Source of the DNA: an uncultured Lachnospiraceae bacterium
GTDB taxonomy: Bacteria; Bacillota; Clostridia; Lachnospirales; Lachnospiraceae
Assembly: GCA_902777355.1 (NCBI GenBank)
Contig: CACYTU010000077.1
Location: forward strand, 1-33,617
DNA: 33,617 bases
Reading direction: 5' to 3'
Below, one piece after another: positions 25,381 through 32,991 of this stretch. Every line of letters starts with the position of its first letter. Position 1 is the stretch's first letter. Both the position numbers and the translations under genes were made by a program. The notes under the pieces are model-generated. The model did not search any database and was not told the DNA's origin. It was given only the letters and a program-made list of their open reading frames with translations.

Positions 25381-26301
25381 TTACATGAGTCCGATCAGAT
25401 GGAAAAGGATACCCACGACGAAGAGGCCGAGGATGATGACGATCGGGGAGACTTTCCTCTTCAGCAGATACATGCAGAGGAAGGTCAGCAGCAGAGCTGC
25501 AAGTCCGGGAACCAGAGAGTTCAGGTTGTCCTGAAGAGTGGTTACCTTGGTGGGATCCATGGACATGCCGGAGGACCACTGTGCCAGAGCCTGCTTGATA
25601 CCTTCACCGCCCTGAGGCAGCTTGTCCCACTCGATGTAAGCGCCTTCGGAAAGAGCGACTTCAGAGACCTTGATCGGGAAGTTTACGTGAACCCAGCGCT
25701 GAACCAGGGAACCCAGGACGAACATACCAAGAATGGAAGCGCCCTGTGTGACCTTCTGCAGAAGGCCGCCGGAAAGGTCCTTGGTGATCGCGGTACCTGC
25801 CTGATAGCCGAATTCCTGAGTGTACCACAGGAAAGCGTAACGGATCACGTTCCAGAGAACGAAGAAGAGGATGGGACCGAGGATGTTTCCGCTCATTGCG
25901 AAGGAAGCAGCCAGCGCGCCGAGGATGGGACGTACTGTGAACCAGAAGATAGGATCGCCGACACCGGCAAGAGGTCCCATCATACCGACCTTGACACCCT
26001 GGATAGCGGCATCATCGACCGGAGCGCCGTTTGCGCGGTCCTCTTCCAGGGCCAGGGTGACGCCCAGAATAGGAGCAGCGACATAAGGCTGTGTATTGAA
26101 GAACTCCAGGTGGCGCTTGAGAGCGGCCGCCTGTTCTTCTTTTGTGGTATAGAGTCTTTTGATCGCGGGGATCATAGCGTAGCAGTAACCACCGTTCTGC
26201 ATACGCTCATAGTTCCAGGAACCCTGCAGGAAAGTGGAACGGAAGCAGACAGACATTCTGTCCTGTTTTGTCAAAGCGACTTTCTTTTCATTTTCAGCCA
26301 T
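25381..26301 (-). CDS. manZ: PTS system mannose-family IID component
   Basis: A membrane subunit of a mannose/fructose/sorbose-type phosphotransferase importer. The 306-residue protein has the family features FRSTFLQGSWNYERMQNGGYCYAMIPAI, EFFNTQPYVA and GPLAGVGDPIFWFTVRPI, with hydrophobic segments toward the C terminus. The ATG at 26301 is chosen over an upstream TTG because AAGGAGG precedes it by nine bases. It starts 17 bp after manY and ends the operon before a strong terminator. Confidence 0.95.
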   Translation of the reverse strand: MAENEKKVALTKQDRMSVCFRSTFLQGSWNYERMQNGGYCYAMIPAIKRLYTTKEEQAAALKRHLEFFNTQPYVAAPILGVTLALEEDRANGAPVDDAAIQGVKVGMMGPLAGVGDPIFWFTVRPILGALAASFAMSGNILGPILFFVLWNVIRYAFLWYTQEFGYQAGTAITKDLSGGLLQKVTQGASILGMFVLGSLVQRWVHVNFPIKVSEVALSEGAYIEWDKLPQGGEGIKQALAQWSSGMSMDPTKVTTLQDNLNSLVPGLAALLLTFLCMYLLKRKVSPIVIILGLFVVGILFHLIGLM

Positions 26302-26318
26302 TGCGCACTTCCTCCTTC

Positions 26319-27128
26319 TCAATAATCATTCAGGATATCGCCCAGAGGATCGCCGCTTCCGCCTGCAGCTGCGCCTGAGCCGGCACCGCTTCCGCCTTTT
26401 TCAGACAGATTCAGGTAGATGAATGCGATCGCGACTGCGACAATACCGAGACCGATGAGGGTCAGATCGGAGATGGCTGCCAGAGCGAAGCCGATGAAGA
26501 AGAAAGGCCACACTTCAGCTGTTGCCATCATGTTGATGACCAGTGCATAACCGACTGCCACGACCATGCCGCCGCCGATGGACATACCTTCGGTCAGCCA
26601 TGCGGGCATGCTGTTGAGCAGGTTTGCGACGACCTCAGCGGGAACGACGCAGAGAGCTGCTGCAGGGACAGCGATACGAAGACCCTGCATGAAGATTGCG
26701 CCCCACTGAAGCATCTCGATTTTCTTGAAATCGGCATTTTCAGCGGCAGCGTCCATAGCGTGGACGATCGGAACTGCCAGTGTACGGGCGATCATGGTGA
26801 GGAACAGACCTGCTACTGCCAGCGGAATTGCAACCGCGATAGCAGTGGAAGCACCATCAGCGCCCTGTCCGCTCTTCATCAGGATGATAGCGGAAGCGAC
26901 AGAAGCAAGAGCAGCATCGGGAGCGACTGCCGCGCCGATATTTGCCCAGCCCATGGCGATCATCTGAAGGGAGCCGCCCAGGATGATACCTGCTACAGGC
27001 TGTCCGCAGACGATGCCGATCAGTGTGCAGGCCACGAGAGGCTGATGGAACTGGAATTCATCCAGAATGCCTTCCATGCCTGCAAGAAAAGCAACTAAAA
27101 TGACTAACACTATGGATATAGCGTTCAT
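26319..27128 (-). CDS. manY: PTS system mannose-family IIC component
   Basis: The sugar-translocating membrane subunit, 269 residues. Family features are a N-terminal AFLAGMEGILDEFQFHQPLVACTLIGIVCG segment, GGSLQMIAMGWANIGAAVAPDAALASVAS, and several further membrane segments. The start at 27128 has GGAGG at normal spacing; an alternative start four codons earlier is less likely. The tail ends in a Gly/Ser/Ala-rich stretch (SEKGGSGAGSGAAAGG) that resembles a flexible linker. It follows manX after an 88-bp spacer with two hairpins. Confidence 0.95.
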   Translation of the reverse strand: MNAISIVLVILVAFLAGMEGILDEFQFHQPLVACTLIGIVCGQPVAGIILGGSLQMIAMGWANIGAAVAPDAALASVASAIILMKSGQGADGASTAIAVAIPLAVAGLFLTMIARTLAVPIVHAMDAAAENADFKKIEMLQWGAIFMQGLRIAVPAAALCVVPAEVVANLLNSMPAWLTEGMSIGGGMVVAVGYALVINMMATAEVWPFFFIGFALAAISDLTLIGLGIVAVAIAFIYLNLSEKGGSGAGSGAAAGGSGDPLGDILNDY

Positions 27129-27152
27129 ATGTACCTCCAATACATTTTACAC

Positions 27153-27216
27153 ACCTTCCGGAAATGAAACACTCCGGAAAAATTATGTAAAAACACTGCG
27201 TTGCAGTTTTTACATG
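27153..27216 (-). other. Two hairpins between manX and manY
   Basis: TTCCGGA/TCCGGAA (27156-27162, 27173-27179) and ATGTAAAAAC...GCAGTTTTTACAT (27185-27215) form consecutive stems in the manX-manY message. The second starts one base after the manX stop codon and is followed by a short T-run on the minus strand. Hairpins at this place may set unequal levels of cytoplasmic and membrane subunits; that is inference. Confidence 0.6.
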
Positions 27217-28206
27217 TTAACCCAGCTCAGCGCGTGCCTTTTCGACAATCGCGTCCATATCCTCTCTGGAGTCGGTGGGAACCTTACGGACATCAAACTT
27301 GATGCCAAGTTTCTTGAGTTCATCAAAGGTCTCAACGTCCTCTTTGCCGAGGGAAAGCACTTTGTTGACTGCAACTTTTCCGAGTGAATGAGCCATGGAA
27401 CCGACATTGAGTTCCTTGATGTCCACACCGCCCTTGATCGCGCGGAGCGCGTCCTGAGGTGTTTCAAACAGAAGCAGTGCCTTGGTGGCACCGAAACGAG
27501 GGTCTTTTGCTACTTCGATGATCTTACTGATCGGAACGACATTTGCCTTTACTCCGGGCGGTGCTGCCTGCTCGATCAGGGTCTTGCGCAGGTCATCATG
27601 TGCCACACCGTCAGAGCAGACAATGATACGGGTCGGCTGTGTGGTCTTGGACCAGGCAGTGGCGACCTGTCCGTGAAGCAGACGAGAATCGATACGGGCC
27701 AGAACATATTTGATATGTCCGTCACCGAGGACTGTTCCCGGAGGAATAGCGCCGGTGGGCTCAGCCGCGCCGCCTGCTGCGGGTGCAGGAGCAGCTGCTT
27801 CTTCAGGCATGAGCGATTCGGGATGGGTGACAATGCCCTCTCTGGCTGCGCTCACGATAGCCGTTGCAACTTCTCCGGCAGTTTCATAATCATCTCTTGC
27901 TCCATACGCTTCCGCGATCATGGGCAGGTTCATGCCTGTGACCACTGCCCACCCCGGATGGTCAGCACTGAGCAGGAAAATCTGATTGTACGGTGTTCCG
28001 GCGAACAGATCGCACATAAACAGGACGTTCTCAGGATCTTCCAGCTTTGCGACCGCTTCCTGGATCTTCACGCGAAGATCATCAGGCGTCTCGCCGTTGT
28101 GGAACGTAACAGGAATCACATCATCCGCCTCACCGAATACCATGCAGGCGGAGGAATAAATTCCTGTTGCAAAGTCACCATGACTTGCAAGGATAATCCC
28201 AACCAT
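27217..28206 (-). CDS. manX: PTS system mannose-family fused IIAB component
   Basis: The cytoplasmic phosphoryl-transfer subunit, 329 residues, receiving phosphate from HPr. The IIA domain comes first, with the phosphohistidine in MVGIILASHGDFA (His9) and FMCDLFAGTPYN. A Pro/Ala/Gly-rich linker (about 145-165) follows, then the IIB domain with its phosphohistidine in ARIDSRLLHGQVATAW. The ATG at 28206 is supported by AAGGGAG; a 13-codon longer version is less likely. It is the first gene of manXYZ and follows a consensus promoter. Whether the sugar is mannose, glucose, or an amino sugar cannot be decided from sequence. Confidence 0.95.
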   Translation of the reverse strand: MVGIILASHGDFATGIYSSACMVFGEADDVIPVTFHNGETPDDLRVKIQEAVAKLEDPENVLFMCDLFAGTPYNQIFLLSADHPGWAVVTGMNLPMIAEAYGARDDYETAGEVATAIVSAAREGIVTHPESLMPEEAAAPAPAAGGAAEPTGAIPPGTVLGDGHIKYVLARIDSRLLHGQVATAWSKTTQPTRIIVCSDGVAHDDLRKTLIEQAAPPGVKANVVPISKIIEVAKDPRFGATKALLLFETPQDALRAIKGGVDIKELNVGSMAHSLGKVAVNKVLSLGKEDVETFDELKKLGIKFDVRKVPTDSREDMDAIVEKARAELG

Positions 28207-28351
28207 ATATTTTACTCCCTTCTCTGTTATTTCTATGTGTTTCATTGTCCGGACAGGAACGTAATACTCTTTGATTCCGTACCAGTTTGGTCAGCAGTTC
28301 TGTTAATAAAACTTTTGACGGACAAAAGCGACACATATGATTACAAAAATC

Positions 28352-28381
28352 ATTATACATTTTATACTTTTTTAATGTCAA
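28352..28381 (-). promoter_or_regulatory. Consensus sigma-A promoter of manXYZ
   Basis: On the minus strand TTGACA (28376-28381) and TATAAT (28352-28357) are 18 bp apart, both perfect. The ATG of manX is about 145 bp downstream. No -24/-12 sigma-54 element was seen, although that promoter type is common for this transporter family. Confidence 0.85.
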
Positions 28382-28382
28382 T

Positions 28383-28444
28383 ATAATCTTGTTTTTATAA
28401 AATAAGACAATACATAATCTTGTTTTTATAAAATAAGACAATAC
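28383..28444. repeat. Two exact tandem 31-bp repeats with internal dyad, upstream of manXYZ
   Basis: The unit at 28383-28413 is repeated without change at 28414-28444, directly upstream of the -35 box. Each unit contains the imperfect palindrome CTTGTTTTTATAAAATAAG (28388-28406 and 28419-28437), with arms CTTRTTTT and AAAAYAAG. The 31-bp period is three helical turns, so both dyads face the same side of the DNA. Possible twin operators; the regulator is unknown. Confidence 0.85.
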
Positions 28445-28747
28445 ATCTTGAGAAAAGCCGGGGCCGGACTCTGATTTGAGAAGATTTGACATAAATATAA
28501 GAAATTTATAAAAAGCCCCCGAAGTATAATACGGATTTATAATATATTAAATATTTCGGCAAATTTGCTTAACTATATTCTTCTCTTTGTTGAAAAAATG
28601 ATGTTCCACAGGTTTTTGACCATTTTGGTCAAACTGCAGCCATCATATTAATTCATATATTCAAGTATACGGGCCGGCAGTATATACAGTTCGCAACAGG
28701 ATGGAGACGGCCTTGCCGCCTTCTGCCCCCCGGCCGGCCCGTGTCAT
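28445..28747. other. Spacer between PTS operators and the anti-sigma gene terminator
   Basis: No gene is seen. It is AT-rich to about 28660 and then holds an inverted repeat ACGGGCCGGC/GCCGGCCCGT (28669-28678 with 28733-28742) enclosing a GC-rich loop. Function unknown. Confidence 0.45.
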
Positions 28748-28788
28748 AAAAAAACATCTGATCCTGTTTCCGGACCAGATGTTTTTTT
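28748..28788 (-). terminator. Intrinsic terminator after the sigma/anti-sigma pair
   Basis: ACATCTG pairs with CAGATGT across a 15-base loop, with A7 on the left and T7 on the right, so it can work in both directions. It lies about 37 bp after the stop of the RsiV-like gene. Confidence 0.85.
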
Positions 28789-28824
28789 AAAGCTTCAGCC
28801 ATTATTGTTTAATTGGTATATACC

Positions 28825-29967
28825 TTATTTTGACAGTAGGGTATCTGTGATCTCATGCGGTATTATAAACTCTGCTGCTCCCATATAAAGCGGAGCCACT
28901 TCTTCTATATCAAAGCATATTACAAGATTTCCGTCTTCATTAATATAATAATCCTGATCAGGGCGGATAGATTTGAAATCTGTTTCCGGATTCTCAGAGG
29001 AATCCAGACTGTATTGAACGTAGGAATCCTCTTCCATCTCTTTTCTCATCTGTTCTTTAATATTCTCACTCAGAGGGGTGATATAATCGACATCTTTTCC
29101 GAACAGACTCCTTAGGGGCAGACTATTGCCTGTCGACTTATCGAACACAAAATGATTGGTCTGCAGATAATTATCATCCTCTTCTGTACAGGAAGTAACA
29201 CTTATGCTGAGCAGGTCATCTGTTTCTGCCGCGATTTCATGCACGAAGCGAAGGGATTCATAACCTGTTTCATCAGAGACATATTTCTCAAAATCAGAGA
29301 TCTTAGCCTGTGCTTTGTTCCTGATTTCTTCACTTAGATCCGCCTCGGACAGTACTGCCTGCAGGGACAGGGTTTCTTCATTATAAGACGAGGATTTGAC
29401 AGCTGTATTTGATGAATCGGGATTTCCCATCATGGGAATGCCCTGGTCTTCAGTTATCTTCTCAGATATCTTATCAGAACTCCCGGCAGAATACATGGTA
29501 GTAGTTGTAGTGGGCACTTCATATACCCGGGGACTGATATCGTTTGATTCACTTTCATCATAAGCCTCTTCCGCTTCATAAGCAGAACCCACTTCCTCTT
29601 CGTAAGCAGACCCCTCTTCCGGCGGCATCATTTCCGGATTTTCGGATCCCATTGTAAAAACACCTGAATCTGTGGATCGACTGTCCGCAGCCATTTGTAT
29701 GGAAGGCTGTTTACGCAATGACACAAGGCTGACCAGGATGATTGAGACACATAGGAGCGCCGCGACAGCAGTGCTCCAGTGGAGCAGCTTCTTAAACTTT
29801 CCCCCTGCCGCTGCCGCTTTTCTACGGTGGGTTCTGGTTTCCTGTGATGTAGCGGCCGGCTGAGCTGCCGTCTGTTCCTGGTCTGTAGCAGAAGGGAGTC
29901 CCGCATCTTCTATGTAACGATCCCTGATTCCGCCCATTGCCTCCAGCAAGTCATATTTATCCATCAC
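28825..29967 (-). CDS. RsiV-like anti-sigma factor, DUF3298-type membrane protein
   Basis: A 380-residue single-pass membrane protein. Residues 1-55 are cytoplasmic and would contact the sigma factor. A membrane helix (about 60-82, TAVAALLCVSIILVSLVSL) is followed by a long acidic, Ser-rich stalk to about residue 190. The extracellular part ends in a domain resembling DUF3298/RsiV: LPLRSLFGKDVDYITPLSENI, then YINEDGNLVICFDIEEVAPLYMGAAEF. It overlaps the upstream sigma gene by four bases (ATGA), a strong sign of coupled translation. In RsiV of Bacillus the signal is lysozyme; whether that holds here is unknown. Confidence 0.82.
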   Translation of the reverse strand: MMDKYDLLEAMGGIRDRYIEDAGLPSATDQEQTAAQPAATSQETRTHRRKAAAAGGKFKKLLHWSTAVAALLCVSIILVSLVSLRKQPSIQMAADSRSTDSGVFTMGSENPEMMPPEEGSAYEEEVGSAYEAEEAYDESESNDISPRVYEVPTTTTTMYSAGSSDKISEKITEDQGIPMMGNPDSSNTAVKSSSYNEETLSLQAVLSEADLSEEIRNKAQAKISDFEKYVSDETGYESLRFVHEIAAETDDLLSISVTSCTEEDDNYLQTNHFVFDKSTGNSLPLRSLFGKDVDYITPLSENIKEQMRKEMEEDSYVQYSLDSSENPETDFKSIRPDQDYYINEDGNLVICFDIEEVAPLYMGAAEFIIPHEITDTLLSK

Positions 29968-30524
29968 ATTAACCCCTCCTCTTCCAGAACTTTTTGAAGG
30001 GAGCGTCTCATTCTCATAAGCGTCACCTTGACATCACTCTGACCAATACCATACATCTGCGAGATTTCAGCTATAGAGTCGAAATAAAAATACCGTCTCA
30101 CAAATATATTTCTCTGTTTTTCCGAAACGGTATCCAGATACCTGTTGATCGCTTCTTCCAGCATGCGGCGGTCTATGGCCTCCGATACATTGTCGCTGGA
30201 CACAGGAATGCACTCTCCGAGCTCATCAAGAGACTCCGAAAGCCGGTCACCTGTCCTCTTCCGGGCATGGTTTGCCCTGTATCTTGAAATTGCCAGATTC
30301 CTGGTTATTTTAGCCAGAAAAGCGCTCAGACAGACAGGCCGGGCGGGAGGAATACTGTTCCATGCGCCCAGCCAGGTGTCATTAAGACATTCCTGAACAT
30401 CTTCTTCAACTCCCAGTATATTGAAAGCTATAGTCCGGCAGTATCTGCCGTAGGCGGTCTCAGTCTCCTGGATCGCGCGCTCGTCTCTTTCCCAGAAGAG
30501 ATCGATAATATTAGTATCTTCCAT
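29964..30524 (-). CDS. ECF-family RNA polymerase sigma factor
   Basis: A 186-residue sigma-70 family protein with region 2 (DVQECLNDTWLGAWNSIPP, then LAKITRNLAISRYRANHARKR) and region 4 (VSEKQRNIFVRRYFYFDSIAEISQMYGIGQSDVKVTLMRMRRSL). The lack of regions 1 and 3 marks it as ECF type. The stop overlaps the start of the membrane anti-sigma gene. A GGAAC-N16-GTC pattern, typical of ECF-dependent autoregulation, lies just upstream of the start, although the implied leader would be very short. GAGG is close to the ATG. Confidence 0.93.
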   Translation of the reverse strand: MEDTNIIDLFWERDERAIQETETAYGRYCRTIAFNILGVEEDVQECLNDTWLGAWNSIPPARPVCLSAFLAKITRNLAISRYRANHARKRTGDRLSESLDELGECIPVSSDNVSEAIDRRMLEEAINRYLDTVSEKQRNIFVRRYFYFDSIAEISQMYGIGQSDVKVTLMRMRRSLQKVLEEEGLM

Positions 30525-30537
30525 AAGGCCTCATTTC

Positions 30538-30561
30538 GACACAAGCGCGGCAGTCTGTTCC
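30538..30561 (-). promoter_or_regulatory. Possible ECF-type autoregulatory promoter
   Basis: GGAAC (30557-30561) and GTC (30538-30540) on the minus strand are 16 bp apart, matching the general ECF pattern. The start point would lie only about 7-10 bases before the ATG, which weakens the call. Confidence 0.35.
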
Positions 30562-30591
30562 CTCAAAGGCGCGAAAGTTCAAACAGGCGCT

Positions 30592-30625
30592 CTTAAAAAT
30601 AAAAACGCCTTACACCTCCATAAGG
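30592..30625 (-). terminator. Weak terminator after the ComEC-like gene
   Basis: CCTTA/TAAGG with an eight-base loop is followed on the minus strand by CGTTTTTATTTTT. The stem is short, so some read-through into the sigma gene is possible. Confidence 0.5.
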
Positions 30626-30637
30626 TTACGCCCGCAC

Positions 30638-31741
30638 TTATTTTTCAGTTGATATATTAAACTCTTCATTGCCGTTGCCGGTAATTGTGATTGTACCGTT
30701 TTTCGATGACCTGTAGACATCCACTTCTGATTCATCCATCATATTGAGAACTTTTTTGGAGGCATGCTTATCATTGCTGTCAGTGATGACCGTGACTTTT
30801 GGAGAGACATTGCTGATAAAATCAGAGGAGTTGCTCTCTTTTCTTCCGTGATGTGGATATTTCAGCACATCGTATTCCTGCTGATTAGTCTCGAGCCAGG
30901 CTGCGATCGCCTCCTCCTCGATATCGCCCGGAAGCAGCCACTGATCGTCCCCGCAGAACACTTCGATGATCAATGAAGCGTCATTGTCATTTTTGATCTT
31001 CGGATCATAAGAGACCAGGGCGGGATGCACTTTAAAATCCACTCCATCCGCATCAAATTCTTCTGTAGATGCTACCCGGGTATGGGAGAGTTTTTCTGAA
31101 TCTATAAGATTGAGCAGATCCCCGCACTTGTCAGGATCACCGTCATAATCCGGCAGATAAATCATGTCCACAGGAATGGAGGAAGCAATCTCAGCAGCCC
31201 CTCCCACATGATCTTTATCGTAGTGCGTGATGATCATGGCATCCAGAGACTCCACATCTCTTTTTTTGAGTTCTTTGAGAATGTCATCGGATGTCTCTTC
31301 ATAACCGGCATCGATCAGCACGTGACTGTCTCCACAGGTAAAAAGTATACAGTCACCTTTGCCCACATCGAAAAAGACAGCTTCCACTTTAGTGTCCGCT
31401 GAACTGCCCGAAGATGTCTGGCCGGACTCTTTCGGCTTGTTGTTTCCGGACTGCCCGGCACTGTCCGATGAGGAAGCCGGCGTACTGACAGATCCCTTGT
31501 CCGCGGATGTTTTCTTTTTGTCCTTCTTTGAGCACCCTGTCAATAACAGAGTCGAAATGACCAGGCAGCAGATCAGGATTATACAGACCCTCCCGGGCAG
31601 ACAGACGGACATTTTTTTATGCCGGCAGCTTCGAGGGCTGTTTTCAGGCAGGTATAAAAAAAGAGGCGCATTGTACGGCGCCCCGGTTTTTCTGTCATGC
31701 TTCCCGGATTGCAGCTGACCTTTTTGTAATATATTTTTCAT
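30638..31741 (-). CDS. ComEC-like metallo-beta-lactamase-fold lipoprotein
   Basis: A secreted MBL-fold hydrolase related to the C-terminal domain of ComEC. It has a lipobox LLTGC (about residue 67-71 of the longest version), a Ser/Lys-rich linker, FFDVGKGDCILF, THYDKDHVGG, LLPGDIEEEA and YPHHGRKES. This is the motif order of the ComEC hydrolase domain; related secreted proteins may cut nucleic acids or phosphoesters. The longest reading frame (367 residues) starts at 31741, with GGAGGT about 13 bases upstream. A shorter start at 31612 (324 residues) puts the signal peptide at the normal N terminus but lacks a ribosome binding site. The extra N-terminal part overlaps a GGCGC/GCGCC hairpin with T7 and looks poorly coding. 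Confidence 0.82.
   Translation of the reverse strand: MKNILQKGQLQSGKHDRKTGAPYNAPLFLYLPENSPRSCRHKKMSVCLPGRVCIILICCLVISTLLLTGCSKKDKKKTSADKGSVSTPASSSDSAGQSGNNKPKESGQTSSGSSADTKVEAVFFDVGKGDCILFTCGDSHVLIDAGYEETSDDILKELKKRDVESLDAMIITHYDKDHVGGAAEIASSIPVDMIYLPDYDGDPDKCGDLLNLIDSEKLSHTRVASTEEFDADGVDFKVHPALVSYDPKIKNDNDASLIIEVFCGDDQWLLPGDIEEEAIAAWLETNQQEYDVLKYPHHGRKESNSSDFISNVSPKVTVITDSNDKHASKKVLNMMDESEVDVYRSSKNGTITITGNGNEEFNISTEK
31659..31684 (-). terminator. Hairpin with T-run inside the proposed N-terminal region
   Basis: On the minus strand GGCGC and GCGCC flank an eight-base loop and are followed by TCTTTTTTTAT. It would act as an attenuator if the real start codon is at 31612 or if the leader is untranslated. 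Confidence 0.4.
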
Positions 31742-31759
31742 ACGTATAGTGATGACCTC

Positions 31760-31805
31760 CGTTCAAAGATTCAGATTTTACTCGTTCAAAGATTCAGGTT
31801 TTACT
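31760..31805. repeat. 23-bp tandem duplication upstream of ComEC-like gene
   Basis: CGTTCAAAGATTCAG followed by ATTTTACT (31760-31782) is repeated at 31783-31805 with one change (A to G). It lies just upstream of the ribosome binding site of the ComEC-like gene. Confidence 0.85.
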
Positions 31806-31930
31806 TCATGGTGTAAGGTTCAGTACACATTATAAATCCTTTATTCAGATTCGTCATCACTTTTGATAAATAAGTTCACCCCCTGGTCAGGGTGTGGCGG
31901 GTAACCAAACTGTCGGGGGAATAAAAAGGT

Positions 31931-31985
31931 TATCGAAGGTATAGAAGGTATAGGAGATATAGAAGGATATCGAAAGTATCGAAGG
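31931..31985. repeat. Six tandem 9-bp units abutting the CPBP gene stop codon
   Basis: Units of TATCGAAGG or close variants (TATAGAAGG, TATAGGAGA, TATCGAAAG) run without gaps except one extra base in the fourth unit. The array ends exactly at the stop codon of the CPBP protease gene. Confidence 0.8.
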
Positions 31986-32828
31986 TTATTTTTCCTCTTT
32001 CAGGGATATGCGGATTGTCCACAAGCCTCCTGCGGCAACAGCGAAAAGAGCAGCGCACCAGGGAAGGGTGCAGATATGGGGATAGGCATTTGTCCATTCA
32101 AGTACTATTATTACCAGATTACAGACACTGTGCAGCGCGAATGGAACTGTGATCCTGCCCGTCCAGGCATAGGATAAGGCAAATACCAGCCCCATGAAAA
32201 AAGCATAGAATCCCTGGGTCAAAGAGCCGTGCCAGGCGCCAAAGACTGCCGATGAGGCAGCAGCTGCAAAATACAGGCCGTATGCCCTGTCAAGACGCGG
32301 AAAAAGAATTCCTCTGAAGAGCAGTTCTTCAGAAAATGGCATAAAGAATCCATAAAAAGCTGCCTGCAGAATCAGGCCGGTCAGTCCCGGAACGAATGCA
32401 CTTTCCATGGCGGACATTTCCGAAACAGGCAGAAGGATAGAAAAAAGAACATTGAGCGCGGCGGCCAGGGCTGCCGTGGATGTCAAAAGGACCGGATATA
32501 TATTTTCCGGCACAGGTGTTTTCCACCCGGAATCCTTTAGAACTGAGGGATATTTTCGCGGAAATGCGGAGATTTCCACAATTGCTGTACTGCGCACCCC
32601 GAGACACCCTGCCGCTGTCGGAAGAATCTGACAGATGTATTTGCGGAATATACCGGCCGCGTAATACAGGGCCGGGTCACCAGTGCCCGGAGTCACTGCG
32701 GCTGAATGCTCTTGTATCCCCCATAAGACGGCTTCGGTGAGGGAGGATACGGCAAAGTATATGAGAAGGTACATCAGGAGAGGGCTGAAAATATAAAGTA
32801 TCTCTCGTAATTCCGGTTTTGAATGCAT
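31986..32828 (-). CDS. CPBP-family intramembrane metalloprotease
   Basis: A 280-residue integral membrane protein with about seven or eight hydrophobic segments. It carries the CPBP/Abi signature: motif 1 EELLFRGILFPRL (about 168), motif 2 FGAWHGS with a His, and motif 3 PFALHSVCNLV with a His. These Glu and His residues are the metal-site residues of type II CAAX-like proteases. Members act in bacteriocin self-immunity, membrane protein processing, or unknown roles; no bacteriocin gene is visible nearby. AAGG stands before the ATG. Confidence 0.87.
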   Translation of the reverse strand: MHSKPELREILYIFSPLLMYLLIYFAVSSLTEAVLWGIQEHSAAVTPGTGDPALYYAAGIFRKYICQILPTAAGCLGVRSTAIVEISAFPRKYPSVLKDSGWKTPVPENIYPVLLTSTAALAAALNVLFSILLPVSEMSAMESAFVPGLTGLILQAAFYGFFMPFSEELLFRGILFPRLDRAYGLYFAAAASSAVFGAWHGSLTQGFYAFFMGLVFALSYAWTGRITVPFALHSVCNLVIIVLEWTNAYPHICTLPWCAALFAVAAGGLWTIRISLKEEK

Positions 32829-32858
32829 AGCAGACCTTATTTTACTTGTGATTTATTC

Positions 32859-32938
32859 TTCATCGCGCAATACCCGTGACTTCAGATCGTGGATTCACGT
32901 GCAAGACTCGCGGGCGAGTCTTGCAATTTTGCGATGAA
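32859..32938. repeat. Dispersed repeat family A, full copy
   Basis: Outer arms TTCATCGC (32859-32866) and GCGATGAA (32931-32938) enclose GCAATACCCGTGAC and a perfect hairpin GCAAGACTCGC/GCGAGTCTTGC (32901-32911, 32914-32924). Parts of the same element are found at 16693-16714 and 19607-19638. Confidence 0.85.
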
Positions 32939-32991
32939 TGATACTTTCTTTACCACGGTTCAGAATTTGCGTTAATTGGCAAATGATCCGC

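Larger units (their letters stand above)
31742..31985. other. Spacer rich in tandem repeats between the CPBP gene and the ComEC-like gene
   Basis: No gene is seen. It holds a 23-bp tandem duplication (31760-31805), an AT-rich stretch and a six-unit 9-bp array (31931-31985). The ribosome binding site GGAGGT of the ComEC-like gene lies at the left end. Confidence 0.55.

Noticed and set aside
28207-28450. Sigma-54 promoter for the mannose PTS operon
   Set aside because: No TGGCAC-N5-TTGC pattern was found; a consensus sigma-A promoter is present.
28246-28492. Minus-strand open frame upstream of manX
   Set aside because: It covers the promoter and the tandem 31-bp repeats and has no coding character.
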